Assembly (NCBI GenBank): GCA_017649645.1
Contig: JAGCGK010000056.1
Span: forward strand, 1-34,565
DNA: 34,565 bases
Reading direction: 5' to 3'
Origin: Clostridiales bacterium
GTDB lineage: Bacteria > Bacillota > Clostridia > Saccharofermentanales > Saccharofermentanaceae
The notes under the pieces are model-generated. The model made no database searches, was not told the origin of the DNA, and saw nothing but the letters and a program-made list of their open reading frames with translations. Positions 15,640-24,700 of the stretch are shown piece by piece. Each line of letters begins with the position of its first letter. Within the stretch, counting starts at the first letter, position 1. Made by a program: the position numbers and the translations under genes.

Positions 15640-17811
15640 CTACCTATAGTCATTAGGATTAATTCCCGGAATTGAATCCGGAGGAGTGCATGAATTCTGT
15701 TCAAAACGTTCTCCCGGATGATCCCTCCAAAAATCGTTAATGAAGGCATTACATACATCATTCACATCGTCCGTGGTTAACTCTCCAAAAGGCGGATAGT
15801 TCTTATGCTCAGTCCAAAACATTGTATAGTACACCTCAACACCGGCAACAAACCTCTTCTTTCTTTGGGAATCAGCTAAGTCAGGAGCGCAAAGGTACTC
15901 ACATGTTTCGATTGAAATCGATTTGCTTCCAATAACCTGAGGGTCCACGTTTTGTGTTACACATGCATAAGAAACCAAGATTTGGACTTGATTCATATCA
16001 ACATAATAGTTTGGCAAAACCGTGATGTAATTAGGGGTATCAGACATATCATTATCAGAGTAGTATGACCCATAAGCACCTGTATTTCTGCAAAAAGTAA
16101 CTGTATCATAGAATGCATCTCTATCATTCAAATATCCACTCAGCCAATTGTTGTATGCTTGAGCAGCATCTCGTTCGCACGCGAAATCTAATGCTCGTCC
16201 TCCTAAAACGCACAAACCACCAATCACTTTAAGAGCCGGAACTCCGGTAACATTGCACCACAATGAAACATAACTTCCTAATGCAGAACCAACACCACTT
16301 CCAGATGGAAAAGAAGGAATCCTTATGGAGATATCATTTGCCTCAAAAGCACCATTCGCAGCTGTTCCGGCGCAATTAAGCAATCCACATACAGTAGCAG
16401 GTGAACGCCAAAAATCCGACCACGGTTTTACAGTCTGTTCAGTCGAGGCGATAAAAGCACCGTCTTTTTCTCTTTGACTCATTTCCAAATCTCTACAAAA
16501 ATCTGTTTCGCAAGACCAAACTGTAATATACTCAATATTTGATTTCTCCAAAAGTCCATTATTATCATAGATAGGGTTTCCATCGTCATCCATGAGAATA
16601 TAACGATAATTCATTGGTCCAAAGTCGTTAGAATAAGTTATCACGGACCTTTCAGAAGGGTGAGACTCAACGTCGTCTTCATCTGAAAAAGTTCCATTTG
16701 TCAAAGTTTCTCGTTCGACATGAAAACTGCCAAAAAATGGCTTCTTTACGAAATAATGATCATCACCAGGGAATGGATCGCCTATCTGACCATCATACAT
16801 AATATCAGGATTAACACAATTAGAATTTCTATATTCTTCGTACGCTTCCGGATCAGTAATAACGTACGGTAATGCTATTGTCTGATTACTTCTACAGATT
16901 GCCAAAATGCAGTCATTGAATTGAATGGAGTTTAGATGTTTTTCTTTAAAACTCTCCATGCTATCACCCGAAGCATAATACTCCCAAGTTAAAGTAGAGT
17001 TCAACGCACTGATAAAAAGTTCTGAAGACGGTCTTAATGAATAGTTGAAATATATAACATCACAAGTTCTATCGCCGGTGTCAACTATTTCACAAAGTCC
17101 GGAATTCAAACCAGAGGAGTCCGGCGCATTGAAATCCTGCGTGTAGAAGCGACTAACAAATTGAGTAAGAACTTCACTGAATTCTTCGTCATCTTTAAAA
17201 TCATGGTTGTCCAAATAGTAAGTCGTTGCCAAACAAAGACTATTTACTACCATTGCATCATGATTTGATAGCGGCTCACCATTTTGAATTTTCGTATCCA
17301 ACATATCCAAACAGGAGTCCAATTCATCATAATTGAAGGAACCGTCATCGTTAACACATCTGTCGTAATAATAATCCGCATAATATGGGAGTGCGTTTTG
17401 TACATACCCCCCTATTGTATCAATGGCACTACCGGTAACAATATAATTCTGAAAATCTCCCGTTCCTAATAACGAATCACATAGCATACTAATAGTTTGA
17501 TTTAGTGTATCCAGGATTCCCTTCGCAATTATAACTTTTTCAGATATTTGGCCACATGTTTCCTCGACTTCACCATAGTAATTATTCAATTTGAATATTA
17601 CGTTGTCCAACTTAACCCTTATGCCATTAATGTGAGACAAAGCATCATCAGCAGCACCTACACATGAAGATTTTAGCCATTGCCTATCAGTATGAACAGT
17701 AGTTGTAGAAATGCCCGCAGAATAACTGATCGGATTAACTGAATCTTTTGCATTATTGATTCCTCTTTCCAAGTCACTCTGATATTTCCCACCATAAAAT
17801 CTCGTACTCAT
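15640..17811 (-). CDS. large T7SS effector with unrecognised C-terminal domain
   Basis: This 723-aa protein begins MSTRFYGGKYQSDLE and shares with the other three large proteins an N-terminal helical region of about 120 residues: an aromatic start, a Tyr at 28-30, an Ala-rich helix, and NNYYGEVEETC. No signal peptide is present. The middle and C-terminal parts match no family I know. Around residues 498-545 is a Gly/Ala-rich hydrophobic stretch (GSGVGSALGSYVSLW, then VIGGLCVLGGRALDFAC) that could insert into membranes or be a secretion-related linker. At least fifteen Cys are scattered through the protein, unusual for an extracellular effector. AAGGAG lies 4 bases before the start. It is preceded by three small partner genes and followed 4 bases later by a lipoprotein. 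A pore-forming or enzymatic toxin are both possible; I cannot decide. Confidence 0.75.
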   Translation of the reverse strand: MSTRFYGGKYQSDLERGINNAKDSVNPISYSAGISTTTVHTDRQWLKSSCVGAADDALSHINGIRVKLDNVIFKLNNYYGEVEETCGQISEKVIIAKGILDTLNQTISMLCDSLLGTGDFQNYIVTGSAIDTIGGYVQNALPYYADYYYDRCVNDDGSFNYDELDSCLDMLDTKIQNGEPLSNHDAMVVNSLCLATTYYLDNHDFKDDEEFSEVLTQFVSRFYTQDFNAPDSSGLNSGLCEIVDTGDRTCDVIYFNYSLRPSSELFISALNSTLTWEYYASGDSMESFKEKHLNSIQFNDCILAICRSNQTIALPYVITDPEAYEEYRNSNCVNPDIMYDGQIGDPFPGDDHYFVKKPFFGSFHVERETLTNGTFSDEDDVESHPSERSVITYSNDFGPMNYRYILMDDDGNPIYDNNGLLEKSNIEYITVWSCETDFCRDLEMSQREKDGAFIASTEQTVKPWSDFWRSPATVCGLLNCAGTAANGAFEANDISIRIPSFPSGSGVGSALGSYVSLWCNVTGVPALKVIGGLCVLGGRALDFACERDAAQAYNNWLSGYLNDRDAFYDTVTFCRNTGAYGSYYSDNDMSDTPNYITVLPNYYVDMNQVQILVSYACVTQNVDPQVIGSKSISIETCEYLCAPDLADSQRKKRFVAGVEVYYTMFWTEHKNYPPFGELTTDDVNDVCNAFINDFWRDHPGERFEQNSCTPPDSIPGINPNDYR

Positions 17812-17823
17812 AATTCTCCTTAA

Positions 17824-18081
17824 TCAAGAAACAGAATTGGATTCTTCGCACAAGTTAATATTATATTGAGCTTTGTGCAAATAGTTGCTTGTCGCAGAAT
17901 AAAGTCTGTTAATATTTTTCTGAAGGTCTGAATAGGCAACCAGACTACTTTTAAGATCAGCAATTGTGCTTCCTTTACAGTTCGATAAGTCTGATTCTAA
18001 AGCAGTTATATTATCTTCCCTCAAATTACTGTCGAATTGCTCAACATACGTTTGAAAGGCAGCTGAATTAACATCAATCAT
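17824..18081 (-). CDS. small helical effector partner, family C (cassette 2)
   Basis: This 85-aa protein is related to the ones at 5983-6255 and 30661-30921. It is closest to the latter: both have an acidic/Ser middle, S-x-L-x-x-Y/F segments, and the C-terminal signature RLYSATSNYLHKAQYN followed by LCEESN. GGAGG lies 11 bases upstream of the start. It sits 12 bases before the 723-aa effector, the same slot as in the other cassettes. It is probably a helical hairpin that pairs with the effector's N-terminal domain, as LXG-associated Lap proteins do; that role is inference. Confidence 0.8.
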   Translation of the reverse strand: MIDVNSAAFQTYVEQFDSNLREDNITALESDLSNCKGSTIADLKSSLVAYSDLQKNINRLYSATSNYLHKAQYNINLCEESNSVS

Positions 18082-18087
18082 ATGGAA

Positions 18088-18405
18088 TCAATCCTCCAAT
18101 ATCGTAATCGACAATGTGTCCTCTTTTTCGATAATGTCTGATCTAATCAGTCCAATAGCTTCGTCAAGCAACGTATTCACATCCGTAATAAAAGGATCTA
18201 ATGCCAATGCCTGATCCTGTAACGCACTAATAACGCCATGCGCAGTACTGGAATCTTCACTTCCGAACCCATTGTTTTCAATATTTATCAATCCATCGGA
18301 ATACGAGTCTAACGAATTGTTTATCTTTAAACCCTCTCCTGATGCTCCCGAGAAAGTCGGTAAAGCATCTATTTGATCTGTATCCAATTGTGTAATAATA
18401 CCCAT
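18088..18405 (-). CDS. small helical effector partner, family B (cassette 2)
   Basis: This 105-aa protein starts MGIITQLDTDQ. Start 18405 is chosen because GAGAGGG lies just upstream and because the two relatives also start with MG; the frame extends to 18426 and overlaps the previous gene. The family hallmark is clear: GFGSEDSSTAHGVI, a helical stretch, then SDIIEKEDTLSITI, matching GFKADDSCTVHGVI and TDIIDKEDELARSI in cassette 3. The conserved His-containing turn followed by the acidic DIIxKED helix suggests a specific binding surface. It lies 17 bases after the family A gene and 6 bases before the family C gene. Confidence 0.8.
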   Translation of the reverse strand: MGIITQLDTDQIDALPTFSGASGEGLKINNSLDSYSDGLINIENNGFGSEDSSTAHGVISALQDQALALDPFITDVNTLLDEAIGLIRSDIIEKEDTLSITILED

Positions 18406-18422
18406 ATTACCCTCTCTTTGTA

Positions 18423-18839
18423 TCAAGGCGTAGCATTAACTACATTATTAATTGCACTATCATATTCACCATCATAAGTATCTACCGATAGTTCCGCTTG
18501 CAATTCTTCAATAACTTTACTCAGCACAATGGAAGAAGAATCTAGTTTTCCTATCTCAGTACTCAATGTATCCACATCTGCATCATATTCCCTCTTGCTT
18601 GAACGAGTTTCACTAGCAAGATTTTGTAACTGTCCCCTGTCCTCCATCATTTCTGCATAGGCAGAAGAGTCAACACTACTCGAAGAACCTGTCGATGAAC
18701 CAGAAGATGATGGTGACGGAGAACCTCCACTTGTTTTAGTTGTTGTTGTTGTTTTTCCACTACCGGAACTTCCCGAAGACGAATTCTTCGGCTTATATAG
18801 GTTCTCGTAATATTTGCACTTATCTTCGTAATCACTCAT
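18423..18839 (-). CDS. small effector partner, family A, with Ser/Gly/Thr-rich N-terminal extension (cassette 2)
   Basis: This 138-aa protein has two parts. The first 20 residues (MSDYEDKCKYYENLYKPK) are followed by about 40 residues of low-complexity Ser, Gly, Thr and Pro. The last 75 residues match family A: ETRSSKREYDADVDTL, then DSSSIVLSKVI, then YDSAINNVVN. The cassette 1 and 3 relatives lack the extension. Start 18839 is the first ATG after the terminator at 18857-18895; its ribosome site is weak (GAGAA), so translation may be poor or the start may differ. The DNA of the linker has repeated TTG triplets on the plus strand (near 18738-18752), a place where length could vary by slippage. 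The extension could be a flexible tether or a surface-exposed spacer. Confidence 0.7.
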   Translation of the reverse strand: MSDYEDKCKYYENLYKPKNSSSGSSGSGKTTTTTKTSGGSPSPSSSGSSTGSSSSVDSSAYAEMMEDRGQLQNLASETRSSKREYDADVDTLSTEIGKLDSSSIVLSKVIEELQAELSVDTYDGEYDSAINNVVNATP

Positions 18840-18856
18840 AACTATGTTCTCGAAAT

Positions 18857-18895
18857 AAAAAAGTTGTTCGGGAACCGAAGTTCCCGAACACAACT
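18857..18895 (-). terminator. intrinsic terminator with TTCG loop after the WXG100 gene
   Basis: On the minus strand GTTCGGGAAC, loop TTCG, and GTTCCCGAAC form a perfect 10-bp stem (18866-18889), lengthened by AGTTG/CAACT with one bulge and followed by six T (18857-18862). It lies 5 bases after the WXG100 stop codon and ahead of the family A gene, so most transcripts should end here and cassette 2 would depend on read-through. Confidence 0.9.
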
Positions 18896-18899
18896 AACA

Positions 18900-19193
18900 T
18901 TAAACGCTTGCTCTTGAGTTAGCTGCCTCAACCTCATCATAGTTGGTTGCTGCTGTATCAAGATCCTTGGAAACACCGTCCAGATATGCTATTGCATTAG
19001 CAAATGTCTGGTATGTTGCACGGATATTATCTGAGAAAGTCTTGGAAGCTGTACCGGACCACTTTCCTTCCAAATCCTCAACACTCTTCTGAATTGAACC
19101 ATAAAGAGTATCCAAATCTCCAGAGAGCTGACCAAATGTTGATGACAACTCTCTTAAATCAGCTGATGATACGTGTAAGTTATCTGCACCCAT
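18900..19193 (-). CDS. esxA: WXG100 (EsxA-like) T7SS substrate
   Basis: This 97-aa protein has the classic WXG100 layout: helix, the turn LEGKWSGTAS with W-S-G near residue 45, second helix, and a C-terminal NYDEVEAAN that contains YxxxE, the T7SS export signal. It is the only WXG100 protein in the window and probably serves the whole system as the general co-substrate that engages EssC. AAAGGAGG lies upstream of the start. It has its own strong promoter and is followed at once by an intrinsic terminator, so it should be made in larger amounts than the cassette 2 proteins downstream. Assignment is firm. Confidence 0.95.
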   Translation of the reverse strand: MGADNLHVSSADLRELSSTFGQLSGDLDTLYGSIQKSVEDLEGKWSGTASKTFSDNIRATYQTFANAIAYLDGVSKDLDTAATNYDEVEAANSRASV

Positions 19194-19258
19194 TTCTGTA
19201 TCCTCCTTTCCCCAAAAATTAATGCAAAATAATACAATAATGCATTATCACAATATGG

Positions 19259-19287
19259 ATTATACAAATTGTTGCGCCAAACCTCAA
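19259..19287 (-). promoter_or_regulatory. sigma-A-type promoter of the WXG100 gene
   Basis: Read on the minus strand: -35 TTGAGG (19282-19287), 17-base spacer, perfect -10 TATAAT (19259-19264). The start point would be near 19252, about 60 bases before the ATG. The remaining part of the 265-base gap (19288-19458) is AT-rich; I found no clear terminator for the DUF4214 gene in it. Confidence 0.7.
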
Positions 19288-19458
19288 TAATTCTAAAAAT
19301 ATTTGTTTTTTTTTGTGCACATGCTCTATACACTGCAAATAATTTTGTTAGGATTTACAGATTTACGAAAAACGTTTTGGCATAGTACCGAACGAAATAC
19401 GAAACGCTCCGGGCAAAAAAGTGATATTTAGTGGCAAAATTGTGAAGTCAAATATATG

Positions 19459-21228
19459 TCAATATCTGTACGGCAAAATGCTAGCATCAATGCATCTGTC
19501 CAAATACTCTTCACTTCGAGTAAAGCCCAATATAACAGTCTCTCTGGAAGTGCCACCTTCAAGAAGACCTATCCAGTAGTTCATTCCACCGGACTCTCCT
19601 TCTCGGCCCATAAATGTCAGATATAGGCGGTTTACAAACTCCTTGTTAGAGATGTTTTGATCTTTGAATTCTTTACTGAGGAAGAACTCAAGACCAACCT
19701 CTTCACCTGTTATTCTGTGGCTTGACAAAAGAAGCGCCCAATAAGCCATTCCAGGGTAATCCGGATCACGGTTAAGAGCAGTTTTATATAAGTTCTCCGT
19801 AAAGTCAGCTACGATTGATGACGGACTTACATTAACCTTTGGCATTATGCTCGTTCCGGAACGTATTCCATAGGTAGCACACATATCAGCCCATTCCTGC
19901 GAATCAACGAAAAAGTCAACACAGTCTGCTCTCGAAATCTCCTTGGAAGAGAGCTTTTCCAGCCAATAGTTCATTCCGGAATCATCAGGCTCACGGCTGA
20001 AGAAGATACTGTATAGAACTCTGACAAACTCCTCATCAGAATAGTTCATAGAAGCAAATTCCGGACTCTTAATAAAGTCTTTCGCAGCCTGTCCACCAGT
20101 TATGGTTTGTGATTTCAAAAGATCATACCAATATCGACTACCCTCTGTATCAGGAAGTCTATCAAATGTACATTTGTATAAACCTGAAACAAATCCGCCA
20201 ACATCTTCTCTGGAAACAATATCACCAGGGAGATAGTTATAGAGCGAATCTGGTGTCGGGGCCGGTTTGGTTGTAGGTGCCGAAGTCGGAATTGCCTTAA
20301 AAACAGCAATATAATTTCGATTTGTTCCATCAGCAACAAAAGAATAGGTTTTGCTGGTGGAAACATCTGTAATATCTGAAAAATTATCCTCTTCCTGCCA
20401 TTTAACAAATTCGTAACCGCTCTTAGGCTCCGCACTTATCTTAACGGCAGAACCTTTTTCTGCACTAAAGGATTGTGTGCATGTACCTCCGTTTGAAGGA
20501 GAACAAGATGTCGATATTCGTGCAGTTAGAACAGTAGTATTGATATCATAGCTGATTTCAGATGAACTGGAACTGTAATACCTAAGATATTTATAACTTG
20601 TATTCGGATCAGTATATTCAGTTACTCCCTTTAAATACAAATTTTTCACAGTCGAGAGAGCAGAAATATCTAGTGTTTTAATGTTATTGTCGTATATACG
20701 TAATGCTGATAATGGCCGATTATAGTTTGTGCAAAACTTAATGTTAGTTAACTTGTTTGAGTAACAAGTAAGAGACCCCAGATTCTGAATGCTACTTACG
20801 TCCAATTCTGTAAGTTTATTATTTTGGCACTTCAGAGTTTGTAACTCAGAGAGTTTACTTACATCTAAGGATGTCAACTTGTTACCATTACATATCAATG
20901 TCTTGAGATTAGGAAGATTTAAATCCAAAGAGGTTAAATTGTTGGAACTACAATCTATGTATTTGAGATCCTTAAGATAATTTATTCCCGCAAATGAAGA
21001 TATGTTTTTGTTGGAACAAATGAAAATATCCGCTTCACTGATCTCTGTATCGCTAAGCGAACCGTTTCCATCATCATCAAAAACTTTAACACAATTCATC
21101 AAATTAGTATCCGGAAAATGATTGCTGTCAATTATTATTTCGGATGCTGCAAGAGAAGTTATATCAACAAACTGCAAAATGGAAACAACCGATATTATCA
21201 CAAGCAATACTGATGCCAATCGTTTCAT
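19459..21228 (-). CDS. secreted leucine-rich-repeat protein with DUF4214 repeats
   Basis: This 589-aa protein starts at 21228 (MKRLASVLLV), where AAGGAG lies about 9 bases upstream; the longer frame to 21282 lacks such a site. A Sec signal peptide covers about residues 1-28. Next come an EF-hand-like loop (FDDDGNGSLSDTEI), about five leucine-rich repeats of the form L-x-x-L-x-C-x-x-N-x-L-T-x-L-D, and a beta-rich InlB-B-repeat-like unit (SGYEFVKWQEED). The C-terminal 250 residues hold DUF4214 repeats with the recurring core GMNYWLEKL / GMAYWALLL / GMNYWIGLL. DUF4214 proteins are common secreted proteins in Lachnospiraceae; their function is poorly defined and may involve surface polymers. It is transcribed away from the kinase operon and toward the WXG100 gene. 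No T7SS targeting feature is visible. Confidence 0.85.
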   Translation of the reverse strand: MKRLASVLLVIISVVSILQFVDITSLAASEIIIDSNHFPDTNLMNCVKVFDDDGNGSLSDTEISEADIFICSNKNISSFAGINYLKDLKYIDCSSNNLTSLDLNLPNLKTLICNGNKLTSLDVSKLSELQTLKCQNNKLTELDVSSIQNLGSLTCYSNKLTNIKFCTNYNRPLSALRIYDNNIKTLDISALSTVKNLYLKGVTEYTDPNTSYKYLRYYSSSSSEISYDINTTVLTARISTSCSPSNGGTCTQSFSAEKGSAVKISAEPKSGYEFVKWQEEDNFSDITDVSTSKTYSFVADGTNRNYIAVFKAIPTSAPTTKPAPTPDSLYNYLPGDIVSREDVGGFVSGLYKCTFDRLPDTEGSRYWYDLLKSQTITGGQAAKDFIKSPEFASMNYSDEEFVRVLYSIFFSREPDDSGMNYWLEKLSSKEISRADCVDFFVDSQEWADMCATYGIRSGTSIMPKVNVSPSSIVADFTENLYKTALNRDPDYPGMAYWALLLSSHRITGEEVGLEFFLSKEFKDQNISNKEFVNRLYLTFMGREGESGGMNYWIGLLEGGTSRETVILGFTRSEEYLDRCIDASILPYRY

Positions 21229-21305
21229 ATCTATATCTCCTTTTTTCAAAAAAATACAAGCATTTTTACCTATGCGCGCCATATTTCAATGATTGACTAC
21301 TATAG

Positions 21306-21334
21306 ATAATAAATTGACAATAAATAAAAATCAA
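21306..21334 (-). promoter_or_regulatory. candidate promoter of the LRR/DUF4214 gene
   Basis: On the minus strand: -35 TTGATT (21329-21334), 17-base spacer, -10 TATTAT (21306-21311). The leader would be about 70 bases. It lies almost back to back with the plus-strand promoter starting at 21341. Confidence 0.5.
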
Positions 21335-21340
21335 CACGAA

Positions 21341-21370
21341 TTGACATCGGGACCACGTCCGTAATAATAT
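21341..21370 (+). promoter_or_regulatory. candidate promoter of the TEIL-protein/surface-protein/kinase operon
   Basis: Perfect -35 TTGACA (21341-21346) followed, after 17 or 18 bases, by ATAATA or TAATAT as -10. TTGAC also occurs at 21314 and TTGAC-like at 21292 upstream, so there may be more than one RNA polymerase or regulator site. The leader would be about 25-30 bases. Confidence 0.5.
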
Positions 21371-21403
21371 ATAATTTATTATCAATAATAGAGGATGGGG
21401 ATT

Positions 21404-21697
21404 ATGAACGAGATTCTCTTCTACGGAGGAATAGTCTTGGCCGGTATTTTTCTATTGGCCTCGATTATCTTGTTTTTTTACAACAAGGTCTATTCCGCTA
21501 TTGCTTTTTTCTCTCACCGGGACAGAAAATCATATACAAAACCTGCTGTGAAATCCAGTAAGAAAAAGAAAGAAAAGAGTATCTCTGTTGTTCAAGAGTC
21601 TTCCCCTCAAATCGGTAATGATGACACTGAGATACTCAAATCTACAGAAGATTATACCGAGATCTTATGTGATGATGTTACAGAAATATTGGAGTAG
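21404..21697 (+). CDS. membrane-anchored small protein with three TEIL motifs in its cytosolic tail
   Basis: This 97-aa protein has one N-terminal transmembrane helix (about residues 3-26), a strongly basic juxtamembrane region (HRDRK, SSKKKKEK) that by the positive-inside rule keeps the rest in the cytosol, and an acidic C-terminal tail. The tail holds DDTEIL, DYTEIL and DVTEILE, three near-identical Thr-Glu-Ile-Leu motifs within 25 residues (21626-21637, 21656-21667, 21680-21691). FHA domains bind phosphothreonine and many read the +3 residue, so these look like kinase target and FHA docking sites. The same motif is present in the FHA adaptor. Start 21404 is chosen over 21395 because GAGGATGGGG then lies at normal spacing. 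It is the first gene of an operon with the kinase, 5 bases before the surface-protein gene. I know of no named family. Confidence 0.75.
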   Translation: MNEILFYGGIVLAGIFLLASIILFFYNKVYSAIAFFSHRDRKSYTKPAVKSSKKKKEKSISVVQESSPQIGNDDTEILKSTEDYTEILCDDVTEILE

Positions 21698-21702
21698 TTG
21701 TT

Positions 21703-24700
21703 ATGAGAAAGCGTAATCTTGTTTTATCTGTTGTTTTTTGTTTAGCCCTTGTTATCTGTTCATTTTTCTCAGCCCTCATTTCCAAAGATGTTGTAGCTGA
21801 TAACGGACCAATGGTTTTTTACTGTCAAGAAATGGACCCTGTCAACCATATGGGTGTTAGGATATTCACTCCAAATGGTGGAAAAGACTACTTGCGAATT
21901 AAAAGAACAAATATAGGCAATCCGAATGATAATTATACATACAGGTTTATCAAGAACGGAGATGTGTATGAAGATAGCAATGTGTATTTACCTGATTTAG
22001 TAAATAGTTACAACACTCATCTATATGCATATACAAATTCAGGAAATAGTACTCCAGACACTTATGTAGAACTGAAACCTATCGATTCGCTATTCGAAAA
22101 AATCAATAACGACAGCATTGAGATCGGAGATGATTTGATTATTAACCTTTCTGAAGCAGCTAAATACAATTTGAAAGGTGACATTGGTGTTATAGTTAAT
22201 GACCAGGGTCCTAGTAATCCATTCCACTCCACCATAAGCAATAACATTCTTACAATAAGTGATATTGATTGGAAACTTGGTAAAAACAAGGTTTCTGTTT
22301 CTTACTATGATTACGATTACTCTTATGAGTTTAGTGTATTATATTCCCCTGAAATTAGTAATATTACATTGGGAGATGCTTTGTTGACAGGAGAACCAAT
22401 GGATACTCGCGCCTATATCTATGATTTAAATTTTAAAGTATCTCCTTCAGACGGATTAAAAAAAGTAAGTGTATGTATAAATGATGTTACATTGGATAAT
22501 AAGTTAGTTTTCCGTTCTGACATTTCCACCACCTCTTCAGATCAATCTTTTATGGTTGATTTGACAGGTGATAATGTATTGGTTGGTCATGAACTTTCAT
22601 ACAGCATAATATTATCTGACGAAGCAGGTAACGCTTTCACCTTTAAGGATGGAGAATTAATAACAGATCAAGATAATGACGACTCATCTTATTCATTTAA
22701 AGTTATACCGAATCACGACTTGACCGTTTCTCTAGAAAGCAAGAATACTAACGGTAAGAATATTGCAAAGAAAAACGATGAATTTTCTGTTTGTCTGAAT
22801 TCGTCTGAAACAATTAATAAAATCATGTCAACCATCGAAGACACTGATGATACATATGATATAGCTGACGAATCTGCATCGACTGGATGGAGTTCTGATG
22901 GAGAAGGTCAATACACCTATTCTGGTAAGGTCACCTCCGCCGATTCAGTAAGATATCTGAAAGCAGCATTTTCAGTAGAATACGACAACGGAACAGATTA
23001 TTATGACCAGTACTCATATAGTGACAAAATCATTATCTATCCTCCGATTAGTATTTCTGTCAATAGTTATGGAACCGCTGATACATTAAATAAAGACGAT
23101 TCCTTTACCGTAATACTGAATTACTCTTCCAATGCTCCTGCATTATCAATAGTCAGTTTTGCTAATGCTGCAAGTAATCCCACCATCACATCCACAAACG
23201 AATCTTCCAGCATCTCTGGGTCAACTGCTACTATTTTCGTATCTGATATATTGGCTTTCTGTAAGGATAGTGAGACTTTTTCATTTTATATGAACGTTCA
23301 GGATAATGCAGGAAATACTGCTAGTATCCCTATCTCACCAGGTCACACCTATTATGGAGATTTCGAAGTAAGCAGCAAGATTGTTTTAACCACTTCGAAC
23401 ACAAATAAGTTTACTGACGAAAACGATATTGAGTACGGTTTTGTAAATGATGGTGATTCCCTTAAATTGGAGTTTACAAGTAATCACACTCCGGTCTACT
23501 ATTCTATTATGTTTAAAGGAATGGGATCTCCTGTAGGTGGTTACGCAACAGAGGATAACGAAACCGGTCTGTTTACCATCGAATTAAATGAGATTTCAAA
23601 ATATGGGCTTGAGCCAGGAGAAATCGTAAATTTTACAATGTCCTTGATAGATAACAAGTACGAGCCTGCAAGCTTTGATATTGATTTTAACAACATTATT
23701 TATTTGAACGGTTACGAAGTAGCATATAATGAAGAATCATTTGGAACTGATAGTTTTCTTACATCAGAAGATTCTATTGACTTGACATTTAGTGCTTCTG
23801 ACCTCGAGAACACTGATAGAGATGTCAAAATTAAGTCTATTGATCTTGAATACACTAATGTATCAACAAATCAGTCCCATTTTATTGGATGCATAAATGA
23901 GGAAGATGGAACATTTGAATCTGTCAAATCCAAGAATGTTTCTATGAGTGTGTTATCAGATATTAATCCACTTATAAATCCTGATAATCTAAAATTGTTG
24001 GTTAAGGTTACGTTGGAAGACAGAAGTGGCAACCCTGCTGAGGCCATAATTGATACAAACTGTTATTACTATAGATCGATCGATGAATCGATAAGTAAGG
24101 TTAATATTTCCAATTCTCACGACAGTTCTGTAGCTAAGGTAGGAGATACTCTCACCTTGAGTTTCAACTGTACGCATCCGTTAGGAAGCAAAAACAATGT
24201 TGATGCAGCCGGAAATCGCATCCTTAAGGGAACTTTGAATGGTGATGCTGTTACATTCACATCCTCAGACGGACTGATTTGGACTGCTGAATTCACTGTT
24301 TCAGAGAATAACAAGTGGAATGATAACAGCGGCATTGATCTTTATCTGGAACTTTACGATGAATCAGACAATGAGCATTACGTAATGACAAATAAAGATG
24401 TCAGCAATCCTATGGTCTATTATTCTCCGATCAGCATTAGCAACTTTATTTTCAAGTCTGATAATGCAAATGCTGATGGCAAACTTGCAAATGACGATGA
24501 TAAGATAACTCTTTCTTTTGATTCGACACACCAATTGAAAGTGGAAAATGCATATATTGCTAACAAGAAGGTTGATCTCACAGAAACTGTTTCCGACGGC
24601 GTATATTCATATGCAACAACATGCAATGTCAGCGATCTTGAGATCGAAGATAATAATCCTGTTTCATTTAAGTTTGATCTCAACGACCAGGCCGGCAATG

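Noticed and set aside
15635-15761. Longer reading frame of the cassette 2 lipoprotein overlapping the effector gene
   Set aside because: It would bury the signal peptide and lipobox; the internal start at 15635 gives a normal lipoprotein.
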